A stretch of DNA of 64,000 nucleotides from Torreya grandis (Eukaryota; Streptophyta; Pinopsida; Cupressales; Taxaceae): NCBI GenBank assembly GCA_037957365.1, contig JARHVA010004226.1:434001-498000 (forward strand). Reading direction: 5' to 3'. Numbering within the stretch: the first letter of the stretch is position 1; every line of letters begins with the position of its first letter. Below the pieces are notes generated by a model. That model was not told where the DNA came from. It saw only the letters and a list, made by a program, of their open reading frames with translations, and did no database searches. The translations under genes were made by a program, and so were the position numbers. This document shows, in pieces, positions 1 through 10,903 of this stretch.

Positions 1-77
1 TTGCGGAAAGCACCCAAATAATAAAATTTTGCAATTCTGATCATACCAAAGTGATATTCAAGACTTGGGATGATGAT
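1..77. other. Unassigned DNA left of element 1
   Basis: This is sequence outside the element 1 insertion. It resumes at 5916 once one copy of the CAGAA target duplication is counted. I recognise no gene, RNA or element in it. It could be host DNA or an older repeat. Confidence 0.5.
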
Positions 78-82
78 CAGAA

Positions 83-1396
83 TGTCATGTCCCCTTCCAG
101 TTGACATCTCGCAGAGTTGATGATTAGCCTATTATGCGACCCTCGTAGGCTGATAGGATGGATAGAGGGTCATGATGGAGCTTGGCTTGGCTTCGACTAG
201 CAGAATTTTCCCAGTTGGCGTTCGTTCGGGCTCTTTCGGACATGTTTGCCTGAGCTCCTATTTTTTAGAGATTTTTGCCACGCAGCGGAGCACCCCTATT
301 TTGGTATGGTCATGTGCGGAATCACTCCCTTGTTCGCCAGCTTCAAACGGATCGAGAATCGGATATGTATCGAGGGAGATATTAATATTTAATTGATTTA
401 ATTAAATATTAATTATTTGGCGTAATTATGACTTAGGCATTTTGGGCCAAGGGGGCGCTCATTATGAAGGGGGCCGTTTTAATTATATTTTATAATTAAA
501 ATTGTCTTAGACTATGAAAAAATTAAAAGAAAAGAAAACCCTAATTTTTAATTATCAAACCCTAATTAGGGCAAGCGCACCTTTTTGGAGATTATATGAG
601 TTTCTCATTGGTAAGAGCGCCATATTCATGTTGAAGGCAAGATTTTTGCTAAGTACTTTCTGAGAAGACTGAGCCAAGGGTTTTCCAGTATTCTATTTGC
701 ATTGAAGAACATGCAATCTTTAGTGTGTGCAATTCAGAGGTTGTGAAATATCAGCTGATCTATTGCCGGTTTGAGAGATAACTTTATACAGAAGTTATCA
801 CAGAGTCACAGGAATTACTATATTCAGGGTTTTTATCCAAAAATTATCCAGACAGAGATTTCCAGCATTGGCGGAATATTTATTGAGAGCTGCGGCCAGC
901 CCACAGGCCGCACTATATTTTTTATTCACTGTTGTACGAAATCCGTACAGATCCGTACCAGGCCGTACAGGCAAAAAAATGGGCAAAACGCCTTCTTTTT
1001 GGCAAAACCGCTAATACCCTTTTGGGCGCATATTCTTCTAGCATCATTTCAGACCTTCAGAAGCAAGGAGAAACGAGTATTTATTGCAGCCGTACCAACT
1101 GTACCGGATCTAGGGTTTGCGGAAAAAAATCAAGTTTTTGGACAATATTTTTATATTAATTTTGTTGCATGACAGATATTCTCTATTGTAATCATCTGAA
1201 ACGAACAATAAGATCTTAGATTAGCCAGTTATAAGTTTTACTGCTTCAATATTTATTTATTTGAATTTATACAAATTATTCTTGCAAATTCGCATTCTCT
1301 TTATTTCATGCAAAAAAACACAAAAAAACCAGAATACACAAAAACAGTCCAAAAAAACATTCAATTTCAGAATTCAGGGAAACCAAGGTTTCTATA
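83..1396 (+). repeat. 5' LTR of element 1
   Basis: This is a 1314-bp direct repeat of 4600-5910. It begins TGTCATGTCCCC. It ends in TA where the 3' copy ends in CA, a C-to-T transition at the terminus. An AT-rich stretch around 385-415 precedes the presumed promoter part. I did not assign a TATA box with confidence. Confidence 0.95.
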
Positions 1397-1397
1397 G

Positions 1398-1415
1398 TGG
1401 TATTAGAGCCGAGGT
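1398..1415 (+). promoter_or_regulatory. Primer-binding site of element 1
   Basis: TGGTATTAGAGCC starts two bases after the LTR end. It matches the usual TGGTATCAGAGC site complementary to initiator-Met tRNA, with one C-to-T change. Minus-strand DNA synthesis would be primed here. Confidence 0.85.
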
Positions 1416-1699
1416 CTCGAGGTCGAGACCTTCTGGGCGCGGTGGTCTGTGATGATCCGTGCTGGGCCCCGCCGGACGTTCCTCCGGCGGTCGGGACGGG
1501 TTCCTGGCTAGCCGGTAAGAGTTAACGGCATCGCGATCCCAGAGGGTGGCGCCTCGACGGTCCGAAGTGACTGGCCATATGGGTCTGGAAGAGGACCCAA
1601 ATCATCCCAGGACTTTTGGTGTGACGGCCAGTCCTTAGTGGTATCAAAGCTAAACCCTGCCATCCTGAGGGTTTAGCAATCTTATGCAGCCACAAGAGT
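1416..1699 (+). other. GC-rich leader of element 1 with a second PBS-like motif
   Basis: This non-coding stretch is clearly GC-richer than the LTR and leads from the PBS to the coding part. At 1639-1650 it carries TGGTATCAAAGC, a second copy of a PBS-like sequence, 241 bases after the true PBS. Element 5 has the same arrangement. The deletion that removed gag and protease probably ends near 1670-1740, where the leader passes straight into the pre-RT part of pol. Confidence 0.6.
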
Positions 1700-3170
1700 T
1701 TGGGTCACCCAGGTATTATACTCGCAGGAGAGCCTTGGTTGACAGGCAACAAAGTTTGGGAGGGTCAGCAGAAGACTGAGTATCATCCTGACATTCAGCA
1801 GTTGAGAGTCAAGCATGATAAGGTATTCAGAGATATTCCACCAGGGAGACCTCCAGACAGGGGCATTGAGCACATTATTGAGCTTGAGGAGGGCGCTAAG
1901 CCCGTTATGATTACTCCTTATCGGCATCTTAAGCGGTTGAAAGATGAGATCGAGAAAACAATTAAGGAGTTACTTGCTATGGGTCACATTCGACCTAGCG
2001 AAATCACCATTCGCTTCTTCAGTTGTTCTAGTGAAGAAGGATGGCACCCTACGCATGTGCATTGACTACAAAGTCCTCAATAAAAGAACTATTAAGAACA
2101 GATATCCAATACCTCGTATCGATGAGCTTATTGATGAACTTCATGTTGCATGCTACTTCACGAAGATAGATTTAAGGTCAGGATATCATCAGATCAGGGT
2201 TCATGAGCAGGACATTGAGAAGACTGCTTTCCGTTGTCATTGTGGACACTATGAGTTTGTGGTGATGCCATTTGGGCTCACCAATGCGCCAGCGACATTT
2301 CAGTCCACCATGAACAGAGTCTTCCATTCACTGCTGAGGAGATTTGTGCTAGTTTTCTTCGATGACATTCTTATATACAGCAGGAATTGGCAGGAGCATT
2401 TGGCTCATCTGAAGACCGTGCTCAGTATTTTGGAGAGGGAGTCCTTGTACGCCAAGGAGTCCAAATGTGATTTGGGGATGACCGATTTGCTATACTTAGG
2501 TCATATTATTAGTGCAGAGGGAGTGCGGATGGATCTTGAAAAGATCCGCGCTATTATTGACTGGCCTATTCCGGCGAATCTGACATAGCTACGGGGATTT
2601 CTAGGTTTGTGTGGGTTTTATCGTAGATTCGTGAATGGTAATTCACGTCATGCAGCGCCTATGACAGATTTGTTGAGAAAAGGTGCATTTTGTTGGACAC
2701 CTGAGGCACAGGAGTGTTTCGTGCGGTTTAAGGAATTGATGACTACGTGCCCAGTGTTGGCACTACCAGATTTTTCGAAGCCTTTTGAGCTTCAGTGTGA
2801 TGCTTCAGGTGAGGGCATTGGAGCGGTGCTTATGCAGGACAAGCACCCTATAGTGTATGAGAGTCGTAAGCTCAGGGGGCCAGAGAGACTTTATAGCATT
2901 TATGATAAGGAGATGCTCGCTATAATGCATGCCTTGGCAAAATTTAGGCAATATCTTGTTGGCAGCAAATTTTGCATCAAAACGGACCACAACAGTTTGA
3001 GACATTTCTTGGGGCAGCGAGATCTCAATGATCGTCAGCAGAAGTGGGTGAGCAAATTACAGGCATATGACTTTGACATTTCTTTCATCAAGGGCACCCA
3101 AAACGTAGTAGCCGACGCTCTCTCACGCAGGCCTTATTTGAGTACTATGGTCCACATTTCAAAGGACTGG
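1700..3170 (+). pseudogene. Element 1 pol: reverse transcriptase and RNase H, broken
   Basis: The reading frames give the pre-RT segment (1700 on), RT with the catalytic box FFDD (in VLVFFDDILIY), and RNase H with the D-E-D-D residues in CDASGEG, YDKEMLAI, KTDHNSL and ADALSR. There is one extra base near 2000, which shifts the frame inside the RT N-terminus, and a TAG stop at 2586-2588 between RT and RNase H where glutamine is expected. RT would copy the element RNA and RNase H would remove it. Gag and protease are missing, so even a repaired frame could not act alone. Confidence 0.9.
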
Positions 3171-4621
3171 AGACATATGATTGTGGCAGAGTATGCCAAG
3201 GATTCATGGGCATCCAGCATTGTTGAGGGATCGACGATTGATACTAGATATACTCTTGTGAATGACTTGATCATTTACAAGAATAGGGTTTATTTGATCC
3301 CAGGATCAATGGTGAAGAACGTTATCATGCAAGCCTTTCATGATGTACCTACTGCAGGACATCCCGGGTATTTCAAGACCTATAGATAGATTCGGGAGAG
3401 ATTCACATGGAAAGGACTTAAGGCAGATGTTCTTCAGTATGTGCATGAGTGCCCTGTTTGTCAGCAGAACAAGCAGGAGAACACGTACCCGACAGGATTA
3501 TTGCAGCCACTTCCGATTCTTGACAGGAAGTGGGAATGCTTGTCGATGGATTTCATTACGGGCTTGCCTAAAGCCCAAGGAAGAGATTGCATATATGTAG
3601 TCATGGATCGGTTAACGAAGTATGCCCACTTCTTTCCGATTACCACTATTACACAGCTACACAAGTAGCAGAGGTCTTCTTCCGAGAGGTATTCAGACTG
3701 CATGGGTTGCCTCGGAGCATAGTGAGCGACAGGGATAGTCGGTTCTTGAGTCACTTCTGGTAGGAGGTGTTCAGACTTTGTGGGACCGAGCTTACGCCGA
3801 GCACCAGTTACCACCCGCAGACCAATGGACAGACAGAGATAGTGAATAAATGGGTGGAAGGTTACCTCAGGAACTACATTGCAGGGCAGCAAAAGGCATG
3901 GGTCAAATGGATTCATTTGTGCGAGTATTGCTATAACACGACCTTCCACATGACCATACAGATGTCCCCTTTTATGGCGTTGTACAGGTATGAGGCGCCG
4001 AGTTTTCTAGATTTGCTACTGAGTGACAGTAGAGTGCCGAGTGCTGGAGACTTGTTGCAGGAGAGTTAGGATACTATGAGGGCTCTCAAGGAGAATATTT
4101 CCAGGGCACAGAATCAGCAAAAGCAGTATGCAGATCAGAAGAGGACAGAGAGATCTTTTGATGTGGGTGACATGGTTTATCTTATGCTGCAGCGTTACCG
4201 TCAGTCTACTCTTAGGAAGAGTGGGCCAGAGAAGCTTAAGCCACGTTATTACGGTCCTTTCAGGATCCTGAGGCGTGTTGGAGAGGTGGCTTATGAGCTA
4301 GAGCTTCCGACAGAGAGCAGGGTACACAATGTTTTTCATGTATCATGCCTCAAGAAGGCGTTGGGACACCGAGTGGTACCTTCTGCAGTTTTACCTCCCT
4401 TAGATGATGAGGGAAAGTTGATTTTAGTACCTGAGTCTATCCTAGAGTACAGAGAGAGACAGTTGCATAGGACTATCAGGGAATATTTGGTAAAATGGAG
4501 AGATTTGCCAGTGGAGAATGCTACATGGGAGAGCGAGGATATTTTGCAGCATCCAGAGTTGAGATTGCTTGAGGACAAGCAATTTCAGGAGGGGCGGACT
4601 GTCATGTCCCCTTCTAGTTGA
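3170..4621 (+). pseudogene. Element 1 integrase with C-terminal chromodomain, broken
   Basis: The HHCC zinc module is readable (HPGYFKTY, then CPVCQQNK). The catalytic D-D-E residues follow in [16 protein letters not shown] and HPQTNGQTE. Next come a GPF-type C-terminal module (PRYYGPFRIL) and a chromodomain containing EYLVKWRDLP and ATWES (about 4435-4560). TAG stops lie at 3387, 3761 and 4067, each at a likely glutamine position, and the frame shifts near 3645. In chromoviruses the chromodomain is thought to steer integration to particular chromatin. The coding end overlaps the polypurine tract and runs into the 3' LTR. Confidence 0.9.
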
Positions 4622-5910
4622 CATCTCGCAGAGTTGATGATTAGCCTATTATGCGACCCTCGTAGGCTGATAGGATGGATAGAGGGTCATGATGGAGTTT
4701 GGCTTGGCTTCGACTAGCAGAATTTTTCCATTTGGCGTTCGTTCGAGCTCTTTCGGACACGTTTGCCTGAGCTCCTATTTTTTAGGGATTTTTGGCACGC
4801 AGCGAAGCACCCCTGTTTTGGTATGGTCATGTGCGGAATCACTCCCTTGTTCGCCAGCTTCAGACGGATCGAGAATCGAATATGTATCGAGGGAGATATT
4901 AATATTTAATTGATTTAATTAAATATTAATTATTTGGCGTAATTATGACTTAGGCGTTTTGGGCCAAGGGGGCGCTCATTATCAAGGGGGCCGTTTCAAT
5001 TATATTTTATAATTAAAATTGTGTCTTAGACTATGCAAAAATTAAAAGAAAAGGAAACCTAATTTTTAATTATCAAACCCTAATTAGGGCAAGCGCACCT
5101 TTTTGGAGATTATAAGGGTTTCTCATTGGTAAGAGCGCCATATTCATGTTGAAGACAAGATTTTTGCTAAGTACTTTCTGAGAAGACTGAGCCAAGGGTT
5201 TTTCAGTATTCTATTTGCATTGAAGAACGTGCAATCTTCAGTGTGTGCAATTCAGAGGTTGTGAGATATCAGCTGATCTATTGCCGGTTTGAGAGATAAC
5301 TTTATACAGAAGTTATCATAGAGTCACAGGGATTACTATATTCAGGGTTTTTATCCAGAAATTATCCAGACAGAGATTTCCAGCATTGGCGAAATATTTA
5401 TTGAGAGTTGCGGCCAGCCCACAGGCGTACTATATTTTTTATTCGTTGTTGTACGGAATCCGTACAGATCCGTACCAGGCCGTACAGGCAAAAAAAGGGG
5501 CAAAACGCCTTCTTTTTGGCAAAACCACTGATACCCTTTTGGGCGCATATTCTTCTAGCATCATTTCAGACCTTCAGAAGCAAGGAGAAATGAGTATTTA
5601 TTGCAGCCGTACCAGCTGTACCGGATCTAGGGTTTGCAAAAAAAAATCAGATTTTTGGACAATATTTTATATTAATTTTGTTGCATGATAGATATTCTCT
5701 ATTGTAATCATCTGAAACGAACAATAAGATCTTAGATTAGCCAGTTATAAGTTTTACTGCTTCAATATTTATTTATTTGAATTTATACGAATTATTCTTG
5801 CAAATTCGCACTCTTTATTTCATGCAAAAAAACACAAAAAAATCAGAATACACAAAAATAGTCCAAAAAAACATTCAGTTTCAAATTTCAGGGAAACTGG
5901 GGTTTCTACA
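4600..5910 (+). repeat. 3' LTR of element 1
   Basis: This is a 1311-bp copy of 83-1396 with intact TG...CA ends. It is followed directly by CAGAA, the right-hand target duplication. Confidence 0.95.
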
Positions 5911-5915
5911 CAGAA

Positions 5916-6116
5916 GCAACCAGATGACTTTCTAAAAATAGCATGCTCCTCCAAGAAGTTTGGAAACCACCCGAAGGATCAGAAATCGATTTCAAAAGCA
6001 TCAAAGGGCTCCATCAAACCATCTGAGCTCAAAACCATGAACAAATGCTCTGCAAGACTAACCCAAAACTTCTCTAAGAACGTTGGAGTTTTCCCTAACT
6101 AACCAACTAGCCCCCG
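5916..6116. other. Unassigned DNA between elements 1 and 2
   Basis: This 201-base stretch, continued from 1-77, is the target that element 1 entered. I see no recognisable coding domain on either strand. The last bases before element 2 read CCCCG. Confidence 0.5.
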
Positions 6117-7577
6117 TGTAATGTCCCCAAATGGGACAATTCAAACAAATCGATGTTTTCCAACAAGCCCTTATGTGAAAACTGAAAATAATTTGAGTTC
6201 TACCCTAAAAATCAACAAACCCTAGCAACAATAGATGTCCAAATTCCAAGCAATAACTCTTTATAATAACCCCAATAATTACTGAATATGAAACGACAAT
6301 AAAGTACCTCTTTTTGTGACAAGATTGAATGGCAATGTGGCTGAAATTTATTTGCAATAATTTTGATTTTCAAGATGCTAGTACAAGTGCATTTTTTCTT
6401 TCCAATCAGCGTTGAAACCCTTGCACAAACTCATAATAAATATGCAAAAAATCCCTGCAATTTATTAGGGCTTTCAAAGAACAAATTAAGATTGTCAATA
6501 GTCAATTTAGCCCCTCCAAACAAGTCACCACATTTACAAAAATAGGAGAAACAAATCTGAAATCAAACACTTGTTCTATCCCTTCAACAAGGTCTCCAAA
6601 TGCCCCAAATCAATTTGCTCCACTTGGAAAATTATTAAAATAATTTCCAGGATATAAAATAAATTGTTTCCTTCAGTATTAGAGCCCAAAAAAACTCTAA
6701 CCTGCCCAAGTGAATCACTCCACTAAGAAAAATTATACAAATATTTTTTTGAATTAATTACCTTATTTTCAGTCCTCAATAATTTATTGTCTTAAAAATA
6801 TAAATTTCAGAAATTTATATTTTTTGAAATATTTGGAATTTCAATGCAAAAGTTAGCTCAAAACGATCACAAAAATAGTAGTTATCAAACAAAATTAGAT
6901 TCAAAAATTTTCCTCCATGGAAAGTCCCCCAAAAGTTGACACGAAGTTCTGAAAACCCTAATTACAGCCCTAGGTTCTTTCAAACCTGAAAATGGAGCTC
7001 AACTATGCAACCAAATAATAAGAAATAAATGCAAACTCCAAGGTATTCACTTTGCCTTTGAACAAGGTGGTTTTATTAAACAACTTTGTAAATTCAATTG
7101 CATGCAACCATGCAAATCTGAATCACAATTACAACACTTGAATATAACTGCCCTATGTGGAAGAATGGAGATTTTCGTCTCCAAACTCCTTTGTGCACTT
7201 GAAGGGTTTTGTCCTCAAGTCACTTGTTTAAACTTGACATACTTAAACATAAAATTCAATATCCAAATAAACATCCTCCTCGAATGAACAACTCACTTTC
7301 CTTTTATATACATGCCCCAAGTGTGTCACCTAAAATAGGAGGGAAACTTTTTTTTTTTAAATATTAAAAGAACCTCCTTATAATTTCATTTTAGACCTTA
7401 AGTTCCCATGACCCTTAAAAAAGCCCCAACTTAAGTGGAAATTAAATCATAAAGTGTTTTTCTATTAAATGTTTTTGAAATCCTTAAATGTCCCATTTTT
7501 CTCTTCTTCTCTTAGTCTTTTTAAGAACAATTCAAGGCTAAGGACTTATGCAAGTTGATACCAAAAAGGACATTACA
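6117..7577 (-). repeat. 3' LTR of element 2
   Basis: This 1461-bp copy begins TGTAATGTCCCC and ends GGACATTACA, so its ends form an inverted repeat of about 10 bases. It aligns end to end with 22492-23963. Confidence 0.88.
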
Positions 7578-7996
7578 GTCCTCCCTACCCAAAATTGTTT
7601 TTCCTCAAGCAATTGCAAAAGCCACGGGGCTGTCCCAACACTCTTTACTATGCAAGCTCTCCTTGTCAATGCCCTCCATGAAATGAAAGCTCCAAACCAA
7701 AGCCTTACCTTGTTGTACCTATGTTTTGGATGCTGTTCCATGGTGTTGAAGTCCACGTAAAAGCCATCCAGTGGCTCTCTATGCCCCCATGCTTCCAACT
7801 CACTTAATATCGAGTTGGGCATGATGAAATCTACCATCATGTCAATCCAATCATGGCATTTGGAAAATGTCAAACCATTGTCCTGTTTGTAGAGGTCCAC
7901 TTGAACCAATCTCAATGAATACATACTAGTAAGGTTGTAGTCACAACTAACCTTACTCATTCCCCTATGCTTTGAGGAAGAATCCCAAATGTGCAA
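7578..7996 (-). pseudogene. Unidentified reading frame at the 3' end of element 2
   Basis: The minus strand is open across this stretch and into both flanking LTRs. The last residues before the left LTR (LLQLLEEKQFWVGR) resemble the tail that follows the chromodomain in element 1 (LRLLEDKQFQEGR). The preceding ~100 residues contain KCHDWIDMMVDFIM and LDGFYVDFNTMEQHP and match no retrotransposon domain I know. It may be a degraded chromovirus tail fused to captured sequence. Element 3 cuts it off at 7997. Confidence 0.4.
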
Positions 7997-9624
7997 AGTT
8001 GTCAACCTGGAGCTGCACCCTGAATCGAAGACGTGCTGAAATGGCCAATCCTTTATCCGATTGAAACAATGGGATCTTCTCACAGGGTGGGTGCCTCAAT
8101 GGTGAGAAGAACCTCCAGAGAAGGCTGGTTCCTGTAAGATGTATCAATGGATCTCTGCTCTGTGCTACGAATCTGCCATGGAAAAGGGAGAAAGAAACTT
8201 GAAAGGGAAATCCTACTTAATAACGGTGCTACACCAAAACGTTGATCCAATCTACATGGAACCCTAAACACTGAATCAAACAAGGGAAAAAGAAGACCTT
8301 AGATTTCAATTGATCACTATGCATAAATATTTCATGAGAAGGTTCGATCCAATGACCAAAACATGAGGGAAAACAATGGAGAGAAGTCTGATACAAGACA
8401 CTTTGCAACAACCTAACATCCACTTACAGCTTCAGCAAAAGACATATAGAACACTGAACATGACCTACATAATATGATAAGCTAACAACTAGATACGAAT
8501 TAGAATTTGGGAAAAGAGAGAAATCTACCACATGCAAATTGTTGAATGAATATACACTATGCCAGCACTTGAAATCTGAAAGTACAGTCCTTCTATTGAT
8601 TGAAGAGGTTATACAACTCACCAATGGCAGAGTCTGGTCTTGCCAAGACAGGGATGAAAAATCTAACGTTGAAAAGCCATTAATATAAAAAATTACAAAA
8701 GCCAAGAGATTGGCGTTGAAAAATACAAGAGGAAGATCAACTTAGATTAACCGAAGACCAACTTTGCCTTCCAATAAAATATATTTTTCCTTTGTCTTTG
8801 CATGAAGCTCCTTGGCTTTTGAGAAATGGACGGTGGGTCTGTTGAAAGTCAACTTCTCCTTTGCATGGAAGATTACGTCAAATGTCAAAAATAGACGACT
8901 CTTGAGCTGTCGGATCAAGAAAACAATCATTTTTGCCTGAAAACAGTGCCAAACTTAGACTGAGAAACTCGGCTTGACGCGGGTTGGACCTTCGGATGCA
9001 TGAGAATGACTAGTCAAACCATGAACAAAACAAATAGTCAACTGAAACTTAGCAATCCGCCAAAAATAGCCCTTGCTTGCATGAGTGAGACATATTTAGA
9101 CTGAAAAGCTGGCCGACTTTCCGTTCTCGGTTTCCTTATTTCCGTGCATGTATTTCTATTTCCTGTTTGCAGTCTTTCTATTTCCTAGCTTTTCGTTGAC
9201 TTCACCTTGGTGTTTTATTTTCTGAGGACATTTGTTTTTTCTGTGGACCTTTTGGATTTCCTTCTTGGCTTATTCCCTTTAATTTTTCTTCGGAATTTTC
9301 GTGTGACAATTTTTTCCCGCGGACTTTTTTGTTTATCTCCCTCGCCTTACCTTGGTTGTGTTTCCTCAGGCTATATTCTCTCAGACTTCTTGTTATCTGC
9401 GAATTTCCTACGGAAAAATTCTCTGCCCTTGACTTTAATTTCGATCGAATTTCTGTCTTGGCTTTGTCTTGATTTCCTCGAACTTTTTCCTTGCCAATTT
9501 TCCCGAATTTATTCTTGGCTGCATTTCCATCGGACTTGTGTTTTCTCACTTTCGCGCGGGCTTTTGTGTCCTTCGGTTTTCTGCAGACTTTATCTATTTG
9601 CATTTTTTCCAAGTTAATCCTTCG

Positions 9625-9795
9625 GACAAAAGCTCTGAAGGAATTCCTTCGGACTTTTGTCCGAAGGATATCCTTCCTCCTATTTTGTTTTCTCTTTTGC
9701 CTCTGTGTATTTTCCATCGGGTTTTTTTTTGTCCCGAATTTCTTCGGACTTTTTGTCTGAAGATATTCCTTCGAACAAAAAGTCCGAATGAATTA
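9625..9795. repeat. CTTCGGAC/GTCCGAAG palindrome cluster in the 3' LTR of element 3
   Basis: Several inverted repeats built from CCTTCGGAC, a short A/T spacer and GTCCGAAGG lie head to head, for example near 9643-9670 and 9742-9790. Further ones occur at 10138-10165 and 10228-10250. They would fold into strong hairpins in RNA or single-stranded DNA. Confidence 0.8.
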
Positions 9796-9828
9796 GTCTC
9801 CTTTGTCTTTACTCTACCACCGGCAGAA

Positions 9829-10045
9829 TGCCCTTCGGGAAAATTGGAAAGGTCTTGCCACCGACCAAGTGCCCTCCACAAGGGCTTGTGTCCTTCCTCT
9901 ATGCCCTTCGGGAAAGTTGGAAAGGTCCTGTCACCGACCAAGTGCCCTCCACAAGGGCTTGTGTCCTTCCTCTGTGCCCTTCGAGAAAGTTCGAAAGGTC
10001 CTGTCAACGACCAAGTGCCCTCCGCAAGGGCTTGTGTCTCTCTGA
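9829..10045 (-). repeat. 73-bp tandem repeat, three copies, in the 3' LTR of element 3
   Basis: Copies start at 9829, 9902 and 9975, each with TGCCCTTCGGGAAA (third copy TGCCCTTCGAGAAA) and later CCGACCAAGTGCCCTCC or a close variant. The same array recurs in the 5' LTR (starts 18790, 18863, 18936) and, with two copies, in element 8 (42428, 42501). Confidence 0.9.
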
Positions 10046-10615
10046 AACTGGCTTTTCGGAAGAATTGAAGGACACCCGAGTTTTTTGTAGGGCACCCGAG
10101 CTTTTTGTAGGCAACCCGAGTTTTTTGTCTCCTTAATTCCTTCGGACAAAAAGTCTGAAGGAATTGAATACTTTGTAAATTGTCCCTTTGAAATTCTCTC
10201 GGACTTCTCCCAAGTCCTTTGAAAATCTTTTCCCTCGGACAAAGAGTCCGAGGAAATTGTCCATCTCTTAGCCCGACAAAATTTTGCGAAGACAACACTT
10301 TGGAAAGAAAACACTTGGGAATAGTCGTAAGTCTGAAAAACAAACCCGTAATTCCGTAGGTGTCCGAAAGAAAACACTCGCCTTCATTCAGAAGCAAACC
10401 TACAGGCTTGTAGGCTCTTTCCTTGGCTGATACCTTGTTGTAGATGGCTCCTTGGGTAGATGTAAGTATGCATTTAGGCTTGATTGAACTTTGTAAAACC
10501 TTTTCCTTTTCATTATTCAGTACCCAAAACTGATTCACAAGACAAACTGGTACCATAAAACCATCTTCCGAATAATAAGGTTGACAATTTTACCTGTGGG
10601 GCAAAATTGTCAACA

Positions 10616-10903
10616 TTTTTGGCGACTCAATTGGCCCAACATGCCTGCTATGTTTGAGAACTCAGACCATGTACATGCTATTAGAACTCCCAAAACAATG
10701 ATAAACCTAACTTCTAACTGAAAATCTCCTCTTGACCATGGCTGAAGTAACCTTCCTCCAAAATAATAAGGGAAACACATGAAAGCAAGAAAACTAAGAA
10801 GCAAATGTGCAAACAAGCACTTATTGGACAAAACTGAAGCAAACTATTGTGCTTGAACACTTGGAGGGAAGCAAAAACAACTATGTACATAGAGTTTTGT
10901 TTT
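10616..10903 (-). other. 3' untranslated tail of element 3
   Basis: This lies between the integrase stop and the 3' LTR. It resembles the matching tail of element 6 (31276-31555) in reverse complement, including a purine-rich GGAGGAAGG stretch about 130 bases from the LTR and a GAGTCGCCAAAAA motif beside the LTR. The shared tail is a main reason for pairing the two elements. Confidence 0.7.

Larger units (their letters stand above)
83..5910 (+). mobile_element. Element 1: Ty3/gypsy chromovirus, gag/PR-deleted
   Basis: LTRs lie at 83-1396 and 4600-5910, and CAGAA is repeated at 78-82 and 5911-5915, so both ends are exact. Just inside the 5' LTR is a primer-binding site of the initiator-Met type (TGGTATTAGAGCC, 1398-1410). 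A purine-rich tract (about 4587-4598) abuts the 3' LTR. The internal region is only 3.2 kb. It encodes RT, RNase H, integrase and a C-terminal chromodomain, but no gag, zinc knuckle or protease. The chromodomain and domain order place it in the chromoviruses, probably near the Tekay/Del clade. By eye the first ~420 bases of the two LTRs differ at about 15 sites, so it is not very recent. Confidence 0.95.
7997..10615 (-). repeat. 3' LTR of element 3
   Basis: This 2619-bp LTR aligns with 16996-19577. The outer end starts AGTTGTCAACC where the other copy has TGTTGTCAACC; the inner end is TTGTCAACA. It holds a CTTCGGAC palindrome cluster (about 9625-9795 and 10138-10255) and a 73-bp tandem repeat (9829-10045). 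Confidence 0.9.

Noticed and set aside
172..396. A 74-codon frame repeated at 4689-4913
   Set aside because: These are the same positions in the two LTRs of element 1, with no domain and no conservation signal beyond the LTR itself.
7102..7287. A 61-codon frame with a near copy at 23487-23672
   Set aside because: It is a shared LTR segment of element 2. Short, AT-rich and without domain.
9625..9795. CRISPR-like regular repeats
   Set aside because: The inverted CTTCGGAC units are irregularly spaced, have no unique spacers and sit inside a plant LTR.
9202..10556. Long open frames on both strands (up to 320 codons) that look like a protein with repeated units
   Set aside because: They lie in the 3' LTR of element 3 and recur in its 5' LTR. 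Openness comes from the GC-richer palindromes and the 73-bp repeat, whose period is not a multiple of three, and several frames on both strands are open at once.
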